Position numbers and translations under genes: made by a program
Shown here: positions 1 through 7,221 of the stretch, piece by piece
Numbering within the stretch: position 1 is the first letter of the stretch
How the letters are laid out: every line of letters begins with the position of its first letter
Assembly: GCA_903643055.1 (NCBI GenBank)
Contig: CAHJWV010000716.1
Span: 1-18,384, forward strand
Source of the DNA: Burkholderiales bacterium
GTDB taxonomy: Bacteria; Pseudomonadota; Gammaproteobacteria; Burkholderiales; Burkholderiaceae
Reading direction: 5' to 3'
Length of the DNA: 18,384 nt
Notes under the pieces: generated by a model
The model's input: the letters and a program-made list of their open reading frames with translations, nothing else
What the model was told of the DNA's origin: nothing
Databases searched by the model: none

Positions 1-480
1 ATCGGCGGTCATGTCGAGGCGGATCTGGTTCTTCATCGCGGCCAGCCGCGGGTTGGCCTGCAGCAGGTCTTCCATGCCCTTCTTCAGGGCCTCGAGCTTG
101 GCCGTCTCGGCCGCGCGCTGCTCGGCTTTTACCGCAGCGAGGTTGATCGTCTGGCGTGTCGCGTCGATGTCGCCGCGCTTGACCTGGCCGCCCGAGCGGG
201 TGAGGTCGGTACCGCCGCCCTTGATGACATGTGATGAATCACCGGAGCCGCTGCCGCCGCTGAGCAGCGCCACCTTCAGCGGCGCCTGGAAGTAGTCGGC
301 AATGCCCTTCTTGTCGCCTTCGCTGGTCGAGCCGAGCAGCCACATCAACAGGAAGAAGGCCATCATCGCGGTCACGAAGTCGGCATACGCGATCTTCCAC
401 GCGCCGCCGTGGGCACTGTGCCCGCCCTTCTTGACGCGCTTGATGATGATCGGCTGCAGCTTCTTCGAATCGCCAGCCAT
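1..480 (-). CDS. motB: MotB flagellar stator protein (N-terminal 160 residues; 3' end outside the window)
   Basis: MotB is the peptidoglycan-anchored half of the proton-driven stator. The reading frame opens at the ATG whose first base is 480 and stays open to base 1, giving 160 residues. A basic cytoplasmic N-terminus (IIIKRVKKGGHSAHGGAWKI) leads into one membrane segment at about residues 31-50 (YADFVTAMMAFFLLMWLLG). Asp34 in YADF is the expected proton-binding residue. The later part seen here is a charged, helical linker; the OmpA-like peptidoglycan-binding domain would lie off the left edge. An AAGGAG ribosome-binding site stands 7 nt before the ATG. It lies downstream of motA in the same direction but is separated from it by 181 bp holding a palindromic repeat, much more than is usual for motAB. 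Confidence 0.95.
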   Translation of the reverse strand, partial: MAGDSKKLQPIIIKRVKKGGHSAHGGAWKIAYADFVTAMMAFFLLMWLLGSTSEGDKKGIADYFQAPLKVALLSGGSGSGDSSHVIKGGGTDLTRSGGQVKRGDIDATRQTINLAAVKAEQRAAETAKLEALKKGMEDLLQANPRLAAMKNQIRLDMTAD

Positions 481-587
481 CAATAGACTCCTTGCAAGTC
501 AAAGCGAGAACACCGAATTCCAGTCAAGAAGACGGTTGGCTCCAGCACCAAAACCAGCGAGCAACGCGAAGCGCCCCTCAAGCAACT

Positions 588-639
588 CGCCAACGATCCG
601 GCTTTGCCGGTCGTTCGGCGAGGCGCCCCCTCGGGGGGC
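588..639. repeat. REP-like palindromic element between motA and motB
   Basis: Two adjacent hairpins fill the motA-motB spacer. The first spans 588-620: CCGGC/GCCGG (598-602 with 606-610, loop TTT), extended by CGA/TCG and CGCC/GGCG with small bulges. The second spans 625-639: GCCCCC/GGGGGC around TCG. There is no T-tract for either strand, so neither looks like a simple rho-independent terminator. I recall similar G/C-rich tracts as recurrent intergenic repeats in Burkholderiales genomes, but I could not check copy number here. Confidence 0.55.
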
Positions 640-661
640 AGGAGCGCAGCGACGTGGGGGC

Positions 662-1522
662 TCATTTCTTCCCTTTCACGTGGCTCTCAAGCTCAGCGAA
701 AGTCGGGCGCTCGGTCGAATACAGCACCTTGCGGCCGAACTCCACCGCCACTTGCGGTGCGTAGCCCTGCATGCTGGCCAAGAGCGTGGTCTTGATGCAT
801 TGCAGCTCTTTGCCGCTCTCGTCGTTCTTCTGCTCCAGCAGGCCGGCCAGCGGCTCGGCGACCGCGTAAGCCAGCAAGATGCCAAGGAAGGTACCAACGA
901 GTGCCGAGCCGATCATGCCGCCCAGAATCGCCGGTGGCTGGCCGACCGAGCCCATGGTGTTCACGACACCCAGCACGGCGGCCACGATGCCGAAGGCGGG
1001 CAGCGCGCCGGCCAGGCGGGCAATGGCGGCGGCAGGGGCGTGGGCTTCGTGATGGTGGGTATCGATCTCGCTGTCCATCAGGCTTTCGATCTCGTGGGCA
1101 TTGAGGTTGCCCGACACCATCATGCGCAGGTAGTCGGTAATGAACTCCACCACGTGGTGGTCGGAGCCAACGGTCGCGTATTTCTTGAAGAGTGCCGATT
1201 CATGCGGTGTCTCGACGTCTTTTTCGATCGACATCAGGCCCTCCTTGCGGGCCTTCTGCAAGATGTCGTACATCAACGCCAGCAATTCCATGTAGCGCGC
1301 TTTGGTGTACTTCGAACCTTTCAACAAGCCTGGTAAGGAGCCGAGCGTGGCCTTGAGTACCTTGGGCTGGTTGTTCACGACGAAAGCGCCCAACGCTCCG
1401 CCCAGAATGGCCATCAGTTCGGTCGGCAGCGCATGAATGATCACGCTCATGTTGCCGCCGTGCATGATGTAAGCCCCGAAGATGCACCCCAGGGCGACGC
1501 CGTAGCCGATAAGAACAAACAT
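662..1522 (-). CDS. motA: MotA flagellar stator protein
   Basis: MotA forms the membrane stator ring with MotB and transmits proton flow to FliG. The 286-residue product is close to the usual MotA length (about 285-295). Membrane segments lie near residues 2-20, 34-51, 173-190 and 203-224. Conserved points are the prolines in ALPAFGIVAAVLG (Pro175) and VAEPL (Pro224). The cytoplasmic charged patch is QKARKEGLMSIE, whose Arg92 and Glu100 correspond to the FliG-contacting Arg90 and Glu98 of E. coli. The start has no strong Shine-Dalgarno. A sigma-28-like promoter lies at 1580-1607, and a terminator separates the gene from flhC, so motA is probably expressed late and apart from flhDC. Confidence 0.97.
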   Translation of the reverse strand: MFVLIGYGVALGCIFGAYIMHGGNMSVIIHALPTELMAILGGALGAFVVNNQPKVLKATLGSLPGLLKGSKYTKARYMELLALMYDILQKARKEGLMSIEKDVETPHESALFKKYATVGSDHHVVEFITDYLRMMVSGNLNAHEIESLMDSEIDTHHHEAHAPAAAIARLAGALPAFGIVAAVLGVVNTMGSVGQPPAILGGMIGSALVGTFLGILLAYAVAEPLAGLLEQKNDESGKELQCIKTTLLASMQGYAPQVAVEFGRKVLYSTERPTFAELESHVKGKK

Positions 1523-1579
1523 GATGTCGGTGTGTGTGTCGTTTGAGCTTGTTGCGAACCTGCAGCAAGCCTCCGCCCG

Positions 1580-1607
1580 TTATCGGCCTCGCAAAGAAGC
1601 CTCTTGA
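1580..1607 (-). promoter_or_regulatory. Sigma-28 (FliA) type promoter of motAB
   Basis: Read on the minus strand: TCAAGAGG, 12 nt, GCCGATAA. The -10 box is identical to the enterobacterial sigma-28 consensus. The -35 keeps T-AAG. Spacing equals that of the fliC1, fliD and fliS candidates in this window. The leader to the motA ATG would be about 50 nt. Confidence 0.8.
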
Positions 1608-1735
1608 GAGAGTGTGCGCAACGTCGCACCTTTTCGATCGGCGCAACAGAGCGGCTTTCCGGGGGCAAACCCGAAATGCCGAATCGATGGCGCTTCAGAT
1701 GCAGGTTAGGCAGTGAAGGTGCGCCAGCGTCGGGC

Positions 1736-1763
1736 AAAAAAAAGCGGGTTCCGAAGAACCCGC
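1736..1763 (-). terminator. Rho-independent terminator after flhC
   Basis: On the minus strand, an 8-bp perfect stem (GCGGGTTC/GAACCCGC at 1744-1763) with a four-base loop is followed by eight T residues (A run at 1736-1743 on the plus strand). It ends the flhDC transcript about 145 nt after flhC and insulates it from motA. Confidence 0.9.
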
Positions 1764-1908
1764 GGCAAAGCACTTTGAGGTGCCAGGAGGAGACAAGCAA
1801 GAAACTGTTGCCCGTCGCTATAGATTTCGGCGACGGCCAGAAAAACTTGAGAGAAGCCTTTGTTGAAAAGAAAACTTCAATGCAGTGGCGATGCCAGCAC
1901 TTCGATGC

Positions 1909-2445
1909 TCAGTGCATCTGGATGCCGCCCAAGGCCTTGCCTTTGCCGGCGCGTGCCGGCGGGTTGCACAGGCCACAAACATAGTTCTTCGAGATCTCGT
2001 GCGGGTGGCTGACGAAATGGCCGCCGCACTTGGAGCACTTGGTCATCGTGAGCATGCCGTTATCGACGAACTTGACCAAGCGCCAGGCGCGGGTCACCGA
2101 CAAGAGGGCTTCCAGGCCCTGTGCCTGGGTTTGCTCGATGTACAGCTGATAAGCCTTGATGACGACGTCGATCTCGTCCATCTCGGCGACCTTGTTCAGG
2201 TACTCGTGAATGTTCAGGAACAGCGAAGCATGAATGTTGGGTTGCCAGGTCATGAACCAGTCGGTGGAGAAAGGCAGCTGGCCTTTGCTCGGCGACTTTC
2301 CAGACACTTCCTTGTACAGGCGCAGCAAGCGCTCGTAACTCAGGTCAGTTTCAGATTCCAGCACCTGCAATCGCGCTCCGAGGGTGATGAGTGTCACCGC
2401 GCGGTCGATCTGTTTGGCTTCGGTCAAGATGCTTTTGCTTCGCAT
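1909..2445 (-). CDS. flhC: Flagellar master transcriptional activator subunit FlhC
   Basis: FlhC pairs with FlhD in the FlhD4C2 activator that switches on flagellar class 2 promoters through sigma-70 RNA polymerase. The 178-residue product carries the zinc-binding cysteines Cys137, Cys140, Cys157 and Cys160 (KCSKCGG and YVCGLC), at the same positions as in E. coli FlhC. The preceding region, with FSTDWFMTWQPN, is also typical of the family. An AGGAGA ribosome-binding site lies just before the ATG. It follows flhD by 55 bp and is clearly co-transcribed with it; a terminator closes the unit at 1736-1763. Confidence 0.97.
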   Translation of the reverse strand: MRSKSILTEAKQIDRAVTLITLGARLQVLESETDLSYERLLRLYKEVSGKSPSKGQLPFSTDWFMTWQPNIHASLFLNIHEYLNKVAEMDEIDVVIKAYQLYIEQTQAQGLEALLSVTRAWRLVKFVDNGMLTMTKCSKCGGHFVSHPHEISKNYVCGLCNPPARAGKGKALGGIQMH

Positions 2446-2500
2446 GGAATCTCTCCTGTTGTGTCTGTGTTTTGCTAACGAAGTTGCTGAGCGTCAGGGC

Positions 2501-2824
2501 TCAGGCGGCTTCTTGATGGCGGCCGGCCATCAGAATGCTGGCGTGCAGGCGGTTCGTGGTGTCGTTCGCGGCACCCTTGCCGTGGTTGGTCAGCAGGCTC
2601 CACACCAGGTCATCGTCCATGCGGAAGCGGCACAGCAGCGTGTTGCCGGCGGCCACCTTCATCATTTGGGCGGGGGTCAGCAGCGCGATCATCGCGGCGC
2701 TTTCTTCACTGATGCCCAGACGGTACAGGGCTTGTTCACGGTCGCTGCGGATGAGGCTCTGGGCCAGCATCAGGTACGACAGGTTGGCTTCACGGATTTC
2801 GGTCAGGATTTGGTCGGCGTTCAT
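2501..2824 (-). CDS. flhD: Flagellar master transcriptional activator subunit FlhD
   Basis: FlhD is the other subunit of the FlhD4C2 activator. The 107-residue product (family about 105-120) contains the typical motifs IREANLSYLMLAQSLI, YRLGISEE and NTLLCRFR. Cys65 matches the E. coli cysteine that forms the inter-subunit disulfide. An AAAGGAA ribosome-binding site precedes the ATG at 2824. It is the first gene of flhDC and is preceded by a 388-bp gap, relatively AT-rich for this genome, with several inverted repeats. No convincing sigma-70 promoter could be fixed by eye. Confidence 0.95.
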   Translation of the reverse strand: MNADQILTEIREANLSYLMLAQSLIRSDREQALYRLGISEESAAMIALLTPAQMMKVAAGNTLLCRFRMDDDLVWSLLTNHGKGAANDTTNRLHASILMAGRHQEAA

Positions 2825-2964
2825 GCTGTGTTCCTTTGAGTCTGTTGTCTGGCTTCGTTTGCAGCGCTGAGGTTCGTCTCAACGTGAAGCGAATTGTGAA
2901 GACCGGAACTGGGCTGAAACATCAGGTCACTTCTGTGGCTTGAGTCCAGGTTTTTCTATGTTCT

Positions 2965-2985
2965 CTGTAAGGGAAATTCTTACAG
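2965..2985. repeat. Inverted repeat upstream of flhD (possible operator)
   Basis: Perfect 7-bp arms CTGTAAG and CTTACAG are separated by 7 bp, 141 bp upstream of the flhD start. The size suits a dimeric regulator site. No regulator is identified. Confidence 0.45.
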
Positions 2986-3003
2986 GCTGAGAGGAATCGC
3001 CTG

Positions 3004-3039
3004 ATGGACCGAGTGGCAAGTTTGGAGTTGCCAGTCCAT
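3004..3039 (-). promoter_or_regulatory. Long bulged hairpin in the flhD upstream region
   Basis: Inner arms TGGCAA (3014-3019) and TTGCCA (3028-3033) enclose 8 nt. Outer arms ATGGAC (3004-3009) and GTCCAT (3034-3039) extend the stem, with a 4-nt bulge (CGAG) on one side only. That makes 12 pairs, about 180 nt before flhD. If transcribed, it would be a stable leader structure; as DNA it could bind a regulator. Confidence 0.5.
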
Positions 3040-3132
3040 TGAAAGCAGAAAATCGGTCTTTTTGACAATGTTGCGGCATTTTCCAAGGGTTTTGACTGTT
3101 GAAAAATATGGCTCTTCTTCTTCGGAAATGAC

Positions 3133-3155
3133 AAAGGTCGCTGGGTCCGACCTTT
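3133..3155 (-). terminator. Probable terminator of the glycosyltransferase/methyltransferase operon
   Basis: AAAGGTCG (3133-3140) and CGACCTTT (3148-3155) form an 8-bp perfect stem with a 7-nt loop, about 60 nt after the stop of the methyltransferase gene. The tail on the minus strand (TTTGTCATTT) is only moderately T-rich. It separates this operon from the flhD promoter region. Confidence 0.6.
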
Positions 3156-3212
3156 TGTCTGTTGGCTTGTCAGCGCACATCTGCTGCGGCTGTTACAAAT
3201 TCGTTCTGAAGT

Positions 3213-4736
3213 TCAACCGACGCGAAGTTCGGCTTCCCCCGGATCGATGCGAGGCAGATCGTCGGGCAACGCGAAGTCGGCGCGCATCACACGCGCCGTG
3301 GTGCGCTCACGCGGCGAGGTTTCGATTTTGGTGAGCACCACCCGCATGAAGGCAGCCTTGTCACGCCCGCTTTCGCGCAGCGTATCGTCGAGGTAGTTGA
3401 ATTGTGCGAGCTGGAAGCGGTGCTCGAACCAGCCGAGGTACCAGAACCAGTCGGTGTAGTAGAGCCACGACTTCTCGTTCAGCGCGCGCAGATGGGTCGG
3501 GTCCTGCCATGCAGTGGCGGCATGTTCGTAGGGCACTTCGATGATGAAGTTGCCGCCGGTCTTGAGCAGGCGCAGGCAGTTGCCCATCAACTCCGGCAGA
3601 TCGGGAACGTGCTCAAGAACGTTGTTAGCAAAAATGATGTCGGCGCTGCCTTCGGCCAGCACCAGTGGGCCGGCGTAGGGCGTATCGGCCCTCGCCGGAA
3701 AGGTCGTGGGTTGGCCGAGATCGAGCACGAGGTCGGGCTGGGCGCGGTCCAGCACATCGATGTTCAGCCAGCCGGGCTTGTAGTCTTTGCCGGAGCCGAG
3801 ATTGATGCGCGTGGGTTGCCAGGCTTCGGTGGGTCGGCGTTCCTGGTGCACACCGCCATAGCCGGAAGCAAAGGCCAAGATGTCGGCATAAGCCTCGATC
3901 GGGTCGATCTGTGCGAAGCGTTCGATTTGGGCCAGGGCTTCGTCATAGAAGGCGGGCGTACCGAACTGCGTCGAGAAGAAGGATTCGAGCGTGCCGCTGC
4001 TCGCGTTGTTGCCGGGTTCGCCGACCCAGAACACGTTGTCGCTGAAGGCCGGGTGCGGATCGGTTTGCGCGCTGCGCTCCGAGACGACGGGCGTGCCGAG
4101 CGACAAGCAATGCGACACCCGCGCCTGCTCGAAGCGGCTGCTGGCGTAGAAGTGCGCATTGAAGACGACCTTGGCCTGAAGGATGACGGCATCCCGTTCG
4201 GGGCCGTACAGCGGCGCATCGAACAGGCTGACCTTCAATCCCTGCGCTTCAATGCGTTGAAGCAGTGCGCGCCGCCGCTCGTTCATGCTGCCGATGAACA
4301 GCACATCGATCGGCCGCTGCGCCAGCGCGATGCTGTGCTGCGGAACGAGATAAGGCGCGTGCAGCAAGGGAAACACCGGCACGTCGTCTGGATGCGAGCT
4401 ATAGGCGCTGACGTTGCCCGCGTTGTAGTCGACCACCGCCGAACCTGTCAGTAATGCCACGTAGTCGGGCGTCACGGCTGCGCCGCCGTCACCGAGCTGC
4501 TCGAGGTTCACGAAGATGCAGGTGTAGCGCTGGCGCAGCACAGCCTCGAAGCCGAGGTGCGCGCCAAAGATGAAGTTCACCGCGTCATGGCGCAGCCGGT
4601 TCTTGGCCAGCGACACATTCGCACCCATGCGCCTGAACTGGTGGCGGAAATAGCGCGCCTGATCGAGAAAGCCCAGTGAATGCACATAGCCCGGCGGCTG
4701 GATGATGCACAGGTGAATCTCTGGCAGCTCGCTCAT
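3213..4736 (-). CDS. Glycosyltransferase-like/SAM-methyltransferase fusion, probable flagellin glycan modification
   Basis: Two domains are visible in 507 residues. Residues 1-300 look like a CgeB-type glycosyltransferase fold, with PIDVLFIGSMNERRR at 142-156 and CLSLGTPVVSER at 210-221. Residues 308-475 are a class I SAM-dependent methyltransferase: motif I RINLGSGKDYKPGWLNIDV at 310-328, then NNVLEHVPDL at 371-380 and LKTGGNFIIEVPYE at 391-404. The start at 4736 is preceded by AGGAG and overlaps the upstream stop as ATGA, implying translational coupling to the GT41 gene. A frame upstream of this ATG is open but lies within the neighbour. Position between flhDC and the flagellins suggests it adds or methylates a sugar on the flagellin glycan; that role is inferred and its substrate is unknown. 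Confidence 0.8.
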   Translation of the reverse strand: MSELPEIHLCIIQPPGYVHSLGFLDQARYFRHQFRRMGANVSLAKNRLRHDAVNFIFGAHLGFEAVLRQRYTCIFVNLEQLGDGGAAVTPDYVALLTGSAVVDYNAGNVSAYSSHPDDVPVFPLLHAPYLVPQHSIALAQRPIDVLFIGSMNERRRALLQRIEAQGLKVSLFDAPLYGPERDAVILQAKVVFNAHFYASSRFEQARVSHCLSLGTPVVSERSAQTDPHPAFSDNVFWVGEPGNNASSGTLESFFSTQFGTPAFYDEALAQIERFAQIDPIEAYADILAFASGYGGVHQERRPTEAWQPTRINLGSGKDYKPGWLNIDVLDRAQPDLVLDLGQPTTFPARADTPYAGPLVLAEGSADIIFANNVLEHVPDLPELMGNCLRLLKTGGNFIIEVPYEHAATAWQDPTHLRALNEKSWLYYTDWFWYLGWFEHRFQLAQFNYLDDTLRESGRDKAAFMRVVLTKIETSPRERTTARVMRADFALPDDLPRIDPGEAELRVG

Positions 4737-6703
4737 GCAGCACTCCTGATCGTGATGTGGTCGGGGGGCAGGCCTTGCGACCAGCGTTCGGCCAGAGCCC
4801 ACAGCAGATGGCCGAAGTCGCGGCTATAGCCTTCGCTGTCGAACAGCGGGGCCGTGTCTCTGGCGGCTACCAAATGATCGTGCAGGCGTTGGCGCTCAAC
4901 AGCATCGTGAGCCAAAGCCAGCGCTTTGGCTTCATAGCTTTCGATCGTGTCGCACGCCAGTTCAGGCAAGCCGACTGAATTCAGCAGGCTTGCCGCGACC
5001 CTGGAGGCGAAGCTGGGCCCGGCGTAGGTCACGACGGGTACGGCGGCCCACAAGGCATCGCTCGCCGTGGTGTGGCCGTTGCAGGGCCAGGTGTCGATGA
5101 ACAGATCGGCCAGGGCCAGCCGGCTCATGTGCTCGCGCACGCCGACTTTGGGTGCGAACACGAGCCGGTTCGGGTCGATGCCGCGCGCAGCCGCTTGCTT
5201 GCGCAACTCGGTCGGCGAATGGTCGTTCCACTTCAGCAGCCACAGCACGGCGTTTGGCAGCTTGTCGAGCAGGCGGCACCAGACGTCGAATACCTCAGGC
5301 GACAGCTTGAATGGCTGGTTAAAGCCACACAGCACCAAGGCGTTTTCCGGCAGCCCGGCCTGCGCGCGGGTGTAGAGGCCGGGCAGCGCACGCTGCCTGT
5401 CGTTGGGTTGGTAACTGTGGGGCATCAGCGCCAGCTTCTCGCTGTAGTGCGCGGCATGCGAGAGCGGCGAGACGATGTCATCGCCGATGAAATAGTCGAT
5501 GTAGTCGGCCCCGGTCGTGCCTGGAAAGCCGAGGAAGCTGACCTGCACTGGCGCGGCTCGGTAAGCAAAGATCGCCAGCCGCGTATCACGGGTGTGGCCT
5601 TTCAGGTCGACCAGCACATCGATCTCGTCGCGCCGTATTTGTTGGGCTACTTCCAGATCGCTGGCTTGCGAGACCTCGGCGAAGTGGTCAGCGCCGTCCT
5701 TCAGGCGCTGGCGCATCGGGCTGCCGTCTTCCGGCCCATGCGAATACAAGGTGATCTCGAAACGTTCGCGGTCCAACTTTTCGAATACCTCGGCCATCAG
5801 CACCGCAGTGGCGTGCTGATGAAGATCAGAGGAGACGAAACCCACGCGCAGGCGCTTGGGCAGCGGGCGCGGCGCGATCGGCGCAAAGGCCTTGACCGTG
5901 CGCGCCTGAAAGCGAGCGCATGAACGGGCCGCTTTCAATTGTTCTTCGGCCGAATCGGTCAGCGTGACTTGTGCAAACACCGAAGCCCACTGCGCAGCAT
6001 CAGCAGGCAAATCGGCGGCCATGCGGCGCAGCGCGGCCACGTCTTCATTCGCATGATCCCAGCGGCAGAGTTCGCGCTCGACGAAAGCCAGCAAGCCTTG
6101 CGCAGCCAAGTCTCCCGGGCCAAGGCCAAGAATCAACGCGGTGCGAAAGCATTCGGTCGATTCCTGCTTCATGCCCAATGAGTTGAACGACAGGCCGAGC
6201 CGGTAATGCGACAGCGCATGGTCGATGTTGCGGCTCAGCGCTTCAAACAAGGCGCTGATCGCCTCTTGATGTTTGCCGGCATTGAACAGCGCTTCGCCGA
6301 GGTTCTGATAGTGCTCGGCCGTCTTCGGCACGGCATCGGGCTGCTGCTGAAGGCACATCGCGGCTTCGGCATAGCGGTGCTGCAGGCTGAAGCAGTCGGC
6401 AGCGATGCGGCGCGCGACGGCATCAGTCGGTGTGATCGCAAGCGCCGCCTGCGCGTTATCGAGTGCGTTCTCGTGCGCGCCGATCTTCATCTGCGCGCGC
6501 GCCAGGTTCAATAGATAGACGACATCGCGCGGGCTGCGTTCAACGGCCGCGCGGAAGGCCTGTTCGGCGCGCACCCAATCGCCTGTCTCGGAATGGGCGA
6601 CACCTTGCTGCCAGCTCAGATGAGCGGTGCGTGCCTGGTGGGCTGGAACGGTGGGGGTGTGCGGCGCGGCTTGTCGTGCCTGCTTGCGGTGCTTGAGTTG
6701 CAT
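4733..6703 (-). CDS. TPR-containing GT41 (OGT/SPINDLY-like) protein glycosyltransferase, probable flagellin O-glycosyltransferase
   Basis: The 656-residue product has N-terminal TPR-like helices (about 30-210) and a C-terminal GT41 catalytic region (about 280-640). Motifs comparable to human OGT are GFVSSDLHQHATAVLM (His297 at the catalytic-base position), VDLKGHT, FLGFPGTTGADYIDYFIGD, GFNQPFKLSPEVF (with the UDP-contacting Lys466) and CNGHTTASDALW followed by SRVAASLLNSVG. Such enzymes act in the cytosol on Ser/Thr residues using UDP-sugars; related enzymes (FgtA) glycosylate flagellin in Burkholderia. It lies divergent from flagellin 1, which supports that target. The start is uncertain: ATGs at 6703, 6742 and 6796 are in frame. 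I prefer 6703 because the other two lie in or before the promoter-like inverted repeat at 6734-6762. Confidence 0.85.
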   Translation of the reverse strand: MQLKHRKQARQAAPHTPTVPAHQARTAHLSWQQGVAHSETGDWVRAEQAFRAAVERSPRDVVYLLNLARAQMKIGAHENALDNAQAALAITPTDAVARRIAADCFSLQHRYAEAAMCLQQQPDAVPKTAEHYQNLGEALFNAGKHQEAISALFEALSRNIDHALSHYRLGLSFNSLGMKQESTECFRTALILGLGPGDLAAQGLLAFVERELCRWDHANEDVAALRRMAADLPADAAQWASVFAQVTLTDSAEEQLKAARSCARFQARTVKAFAPIAPRPLPKRLRVGFVSSDLHQHATAVLMAEVFEKLDRERFEITLYSHGPEDGSPMRQRLKDGADHFAEVSQASDLEVAQQIRRDEIDVLVDLKGHTRDTRLAIFAYRAAPVQVSFLGFPGTTGADYIDYFIGDDIVSPLSHAAHYSEKLALMPHSYQPNDRQRALPGLYTRAQAGLPENALVLCGFNQPFKLSPEVFDVWCRLLDKLPNAVLWLLKWNDHSPTELRKQAAARGIDPNRLVFAPKVGVREHMSRLALADLFIDTWPCNGHTTASDALWAAVPVVTYAGPSFASRVAASLLNSVGLPELACDTIESYEAKALALAHDAVERQRLHDHLVAARDTAPLFDSEGYSRDFGHLLWALAERWSQGLPPDHITIRSAA

Positions 6704-6733
6704 GTTGTGGCACCACGCGCGGTGCACCTGTGG

Positions 6734-6762
6734 AAGGTGCATAAATTCTAGAAATGCACCTT
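6734..6762 (-). promoter_or_regulatory. 9-bp inverted repeat overlapping a possible -10 box of the glycosyltransferase operon
   Basis: Perfect arms AAGGTGCAT (6734-6742) and ATGCACCTT (6754-6762) enclose 11 bp. On the minus strand the spacer contains TAGAAT (6745-6750), close to a sigma-70 -10 box, with a weak TTGCGG 15 bp upstream. Transcription from it would give a leader of about 35 nt to the ATG at 6703. A repressor or activator site is plausible; the regulator is unknown. Confidence 0.45.
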
Positions 6763-6954
6763 GGGCCGCAAGCCTTGAATTAGGCCGTAGAGCCATGCCT
6801 GTTCAGGGCTTACCGCATCAATGCGCGTGGTCGCTATCAAGGCTTGGCTGGCGCCATATAGGTAGGGCGCTCAAGTTCCGCGGGGCCAAGCAGATAAACA
6901 AGCTTCTATAACACCATGTTTAAGGGGGCGGGTAAGTTTTTTTTAAGCCAGTCC

Positions 6955-6982
6955 TCAAGTCCGAACAGAGCCGCTCCGATAA
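6955..6982 (+). promoter_or_regulatory. Sigma-28 type promoter of flagellin 1
   Basis: TCAAGTCC, 12 nt, TCCGATAA: the same layout as the motA and fliD candidates, with seven of eight -10 bases matching consensus. A run of eight T residues lies just upstream (about 6937-6944) and could act as an UP-like element. The predicted leader is long, about 230 nt. Confidence 0.75.
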
Positions 6983-7148
6983 CCATTTCATCGGGGATGA
7001 GCAATCAAAACCGAAGTCCGGAAAGCAGCGATGGCTGGCAGCACCGGGGGTCAAACCACCAGATCCTCAACGATGTCAGAAGCGTGAATCACGCCGGGCG
7101 CAGCAGCCGACCACGATGTGGGAAGCAGTTTAGGCAGATAAGTTTTTG

Positions 7149-7192
7149 GGCAGTAGACAAGTCTGCCGAGGCAATGCCGGCGCTCGTGCCGG
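7149..7192 (+). promoter_or_regulatory. Flagellin-1 5' leader hairpins with shared GCAATGCCGGCGCT element
   Basis: A small hairpin (GGCAG 7149-7153 with CTGCC 7163-7167) is followed by the 14-nt element at 7171-7184, identical to one in the flagellin-2 leader. The element folds as CCGGC/GCCGG (7177-7181 with 7188-7192) plus a G-U pair closing a CTCG loop. It ends 29 nt before the start codon, just upstream of the GGAG ribosome-binding site. Confidence 0.55.
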
Positions 7193-7221
7193 GTGTCAGT
7201 CAACCATTTGGAGTCTTTGAA

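Noticed and set aside
302..1336. Long plus-strand open frame opposite motA and motB
   Set aside because: It is a shadow of high-GC coding on the other strand; motA and the start of motB are unmistakable.
1505..1512. A perfect GCCGATAA on the plus strand, like a sigma-28 -10 box
   Set aside because: It lies inside the start of the motA coding region, no T(C/A)AAG box stands at the right distance, and no plus-strand gene follows.
2922..3180. Two short minus-strand open frames (66 and 70 residues) upstream of flhD
   Set aside because: They overlap each other, one of the inverted repeats and the terminator, show no recognisable family, and have no clear ribosome-binding site.
6916..7221. Flagellin 1 extended upstream by about 100 residues in frame
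   Set aside because: The extension spans the sigma-28 promoter and leader, has no flagellin similarity, and the start at 7222 has a good ribosome-binding site.
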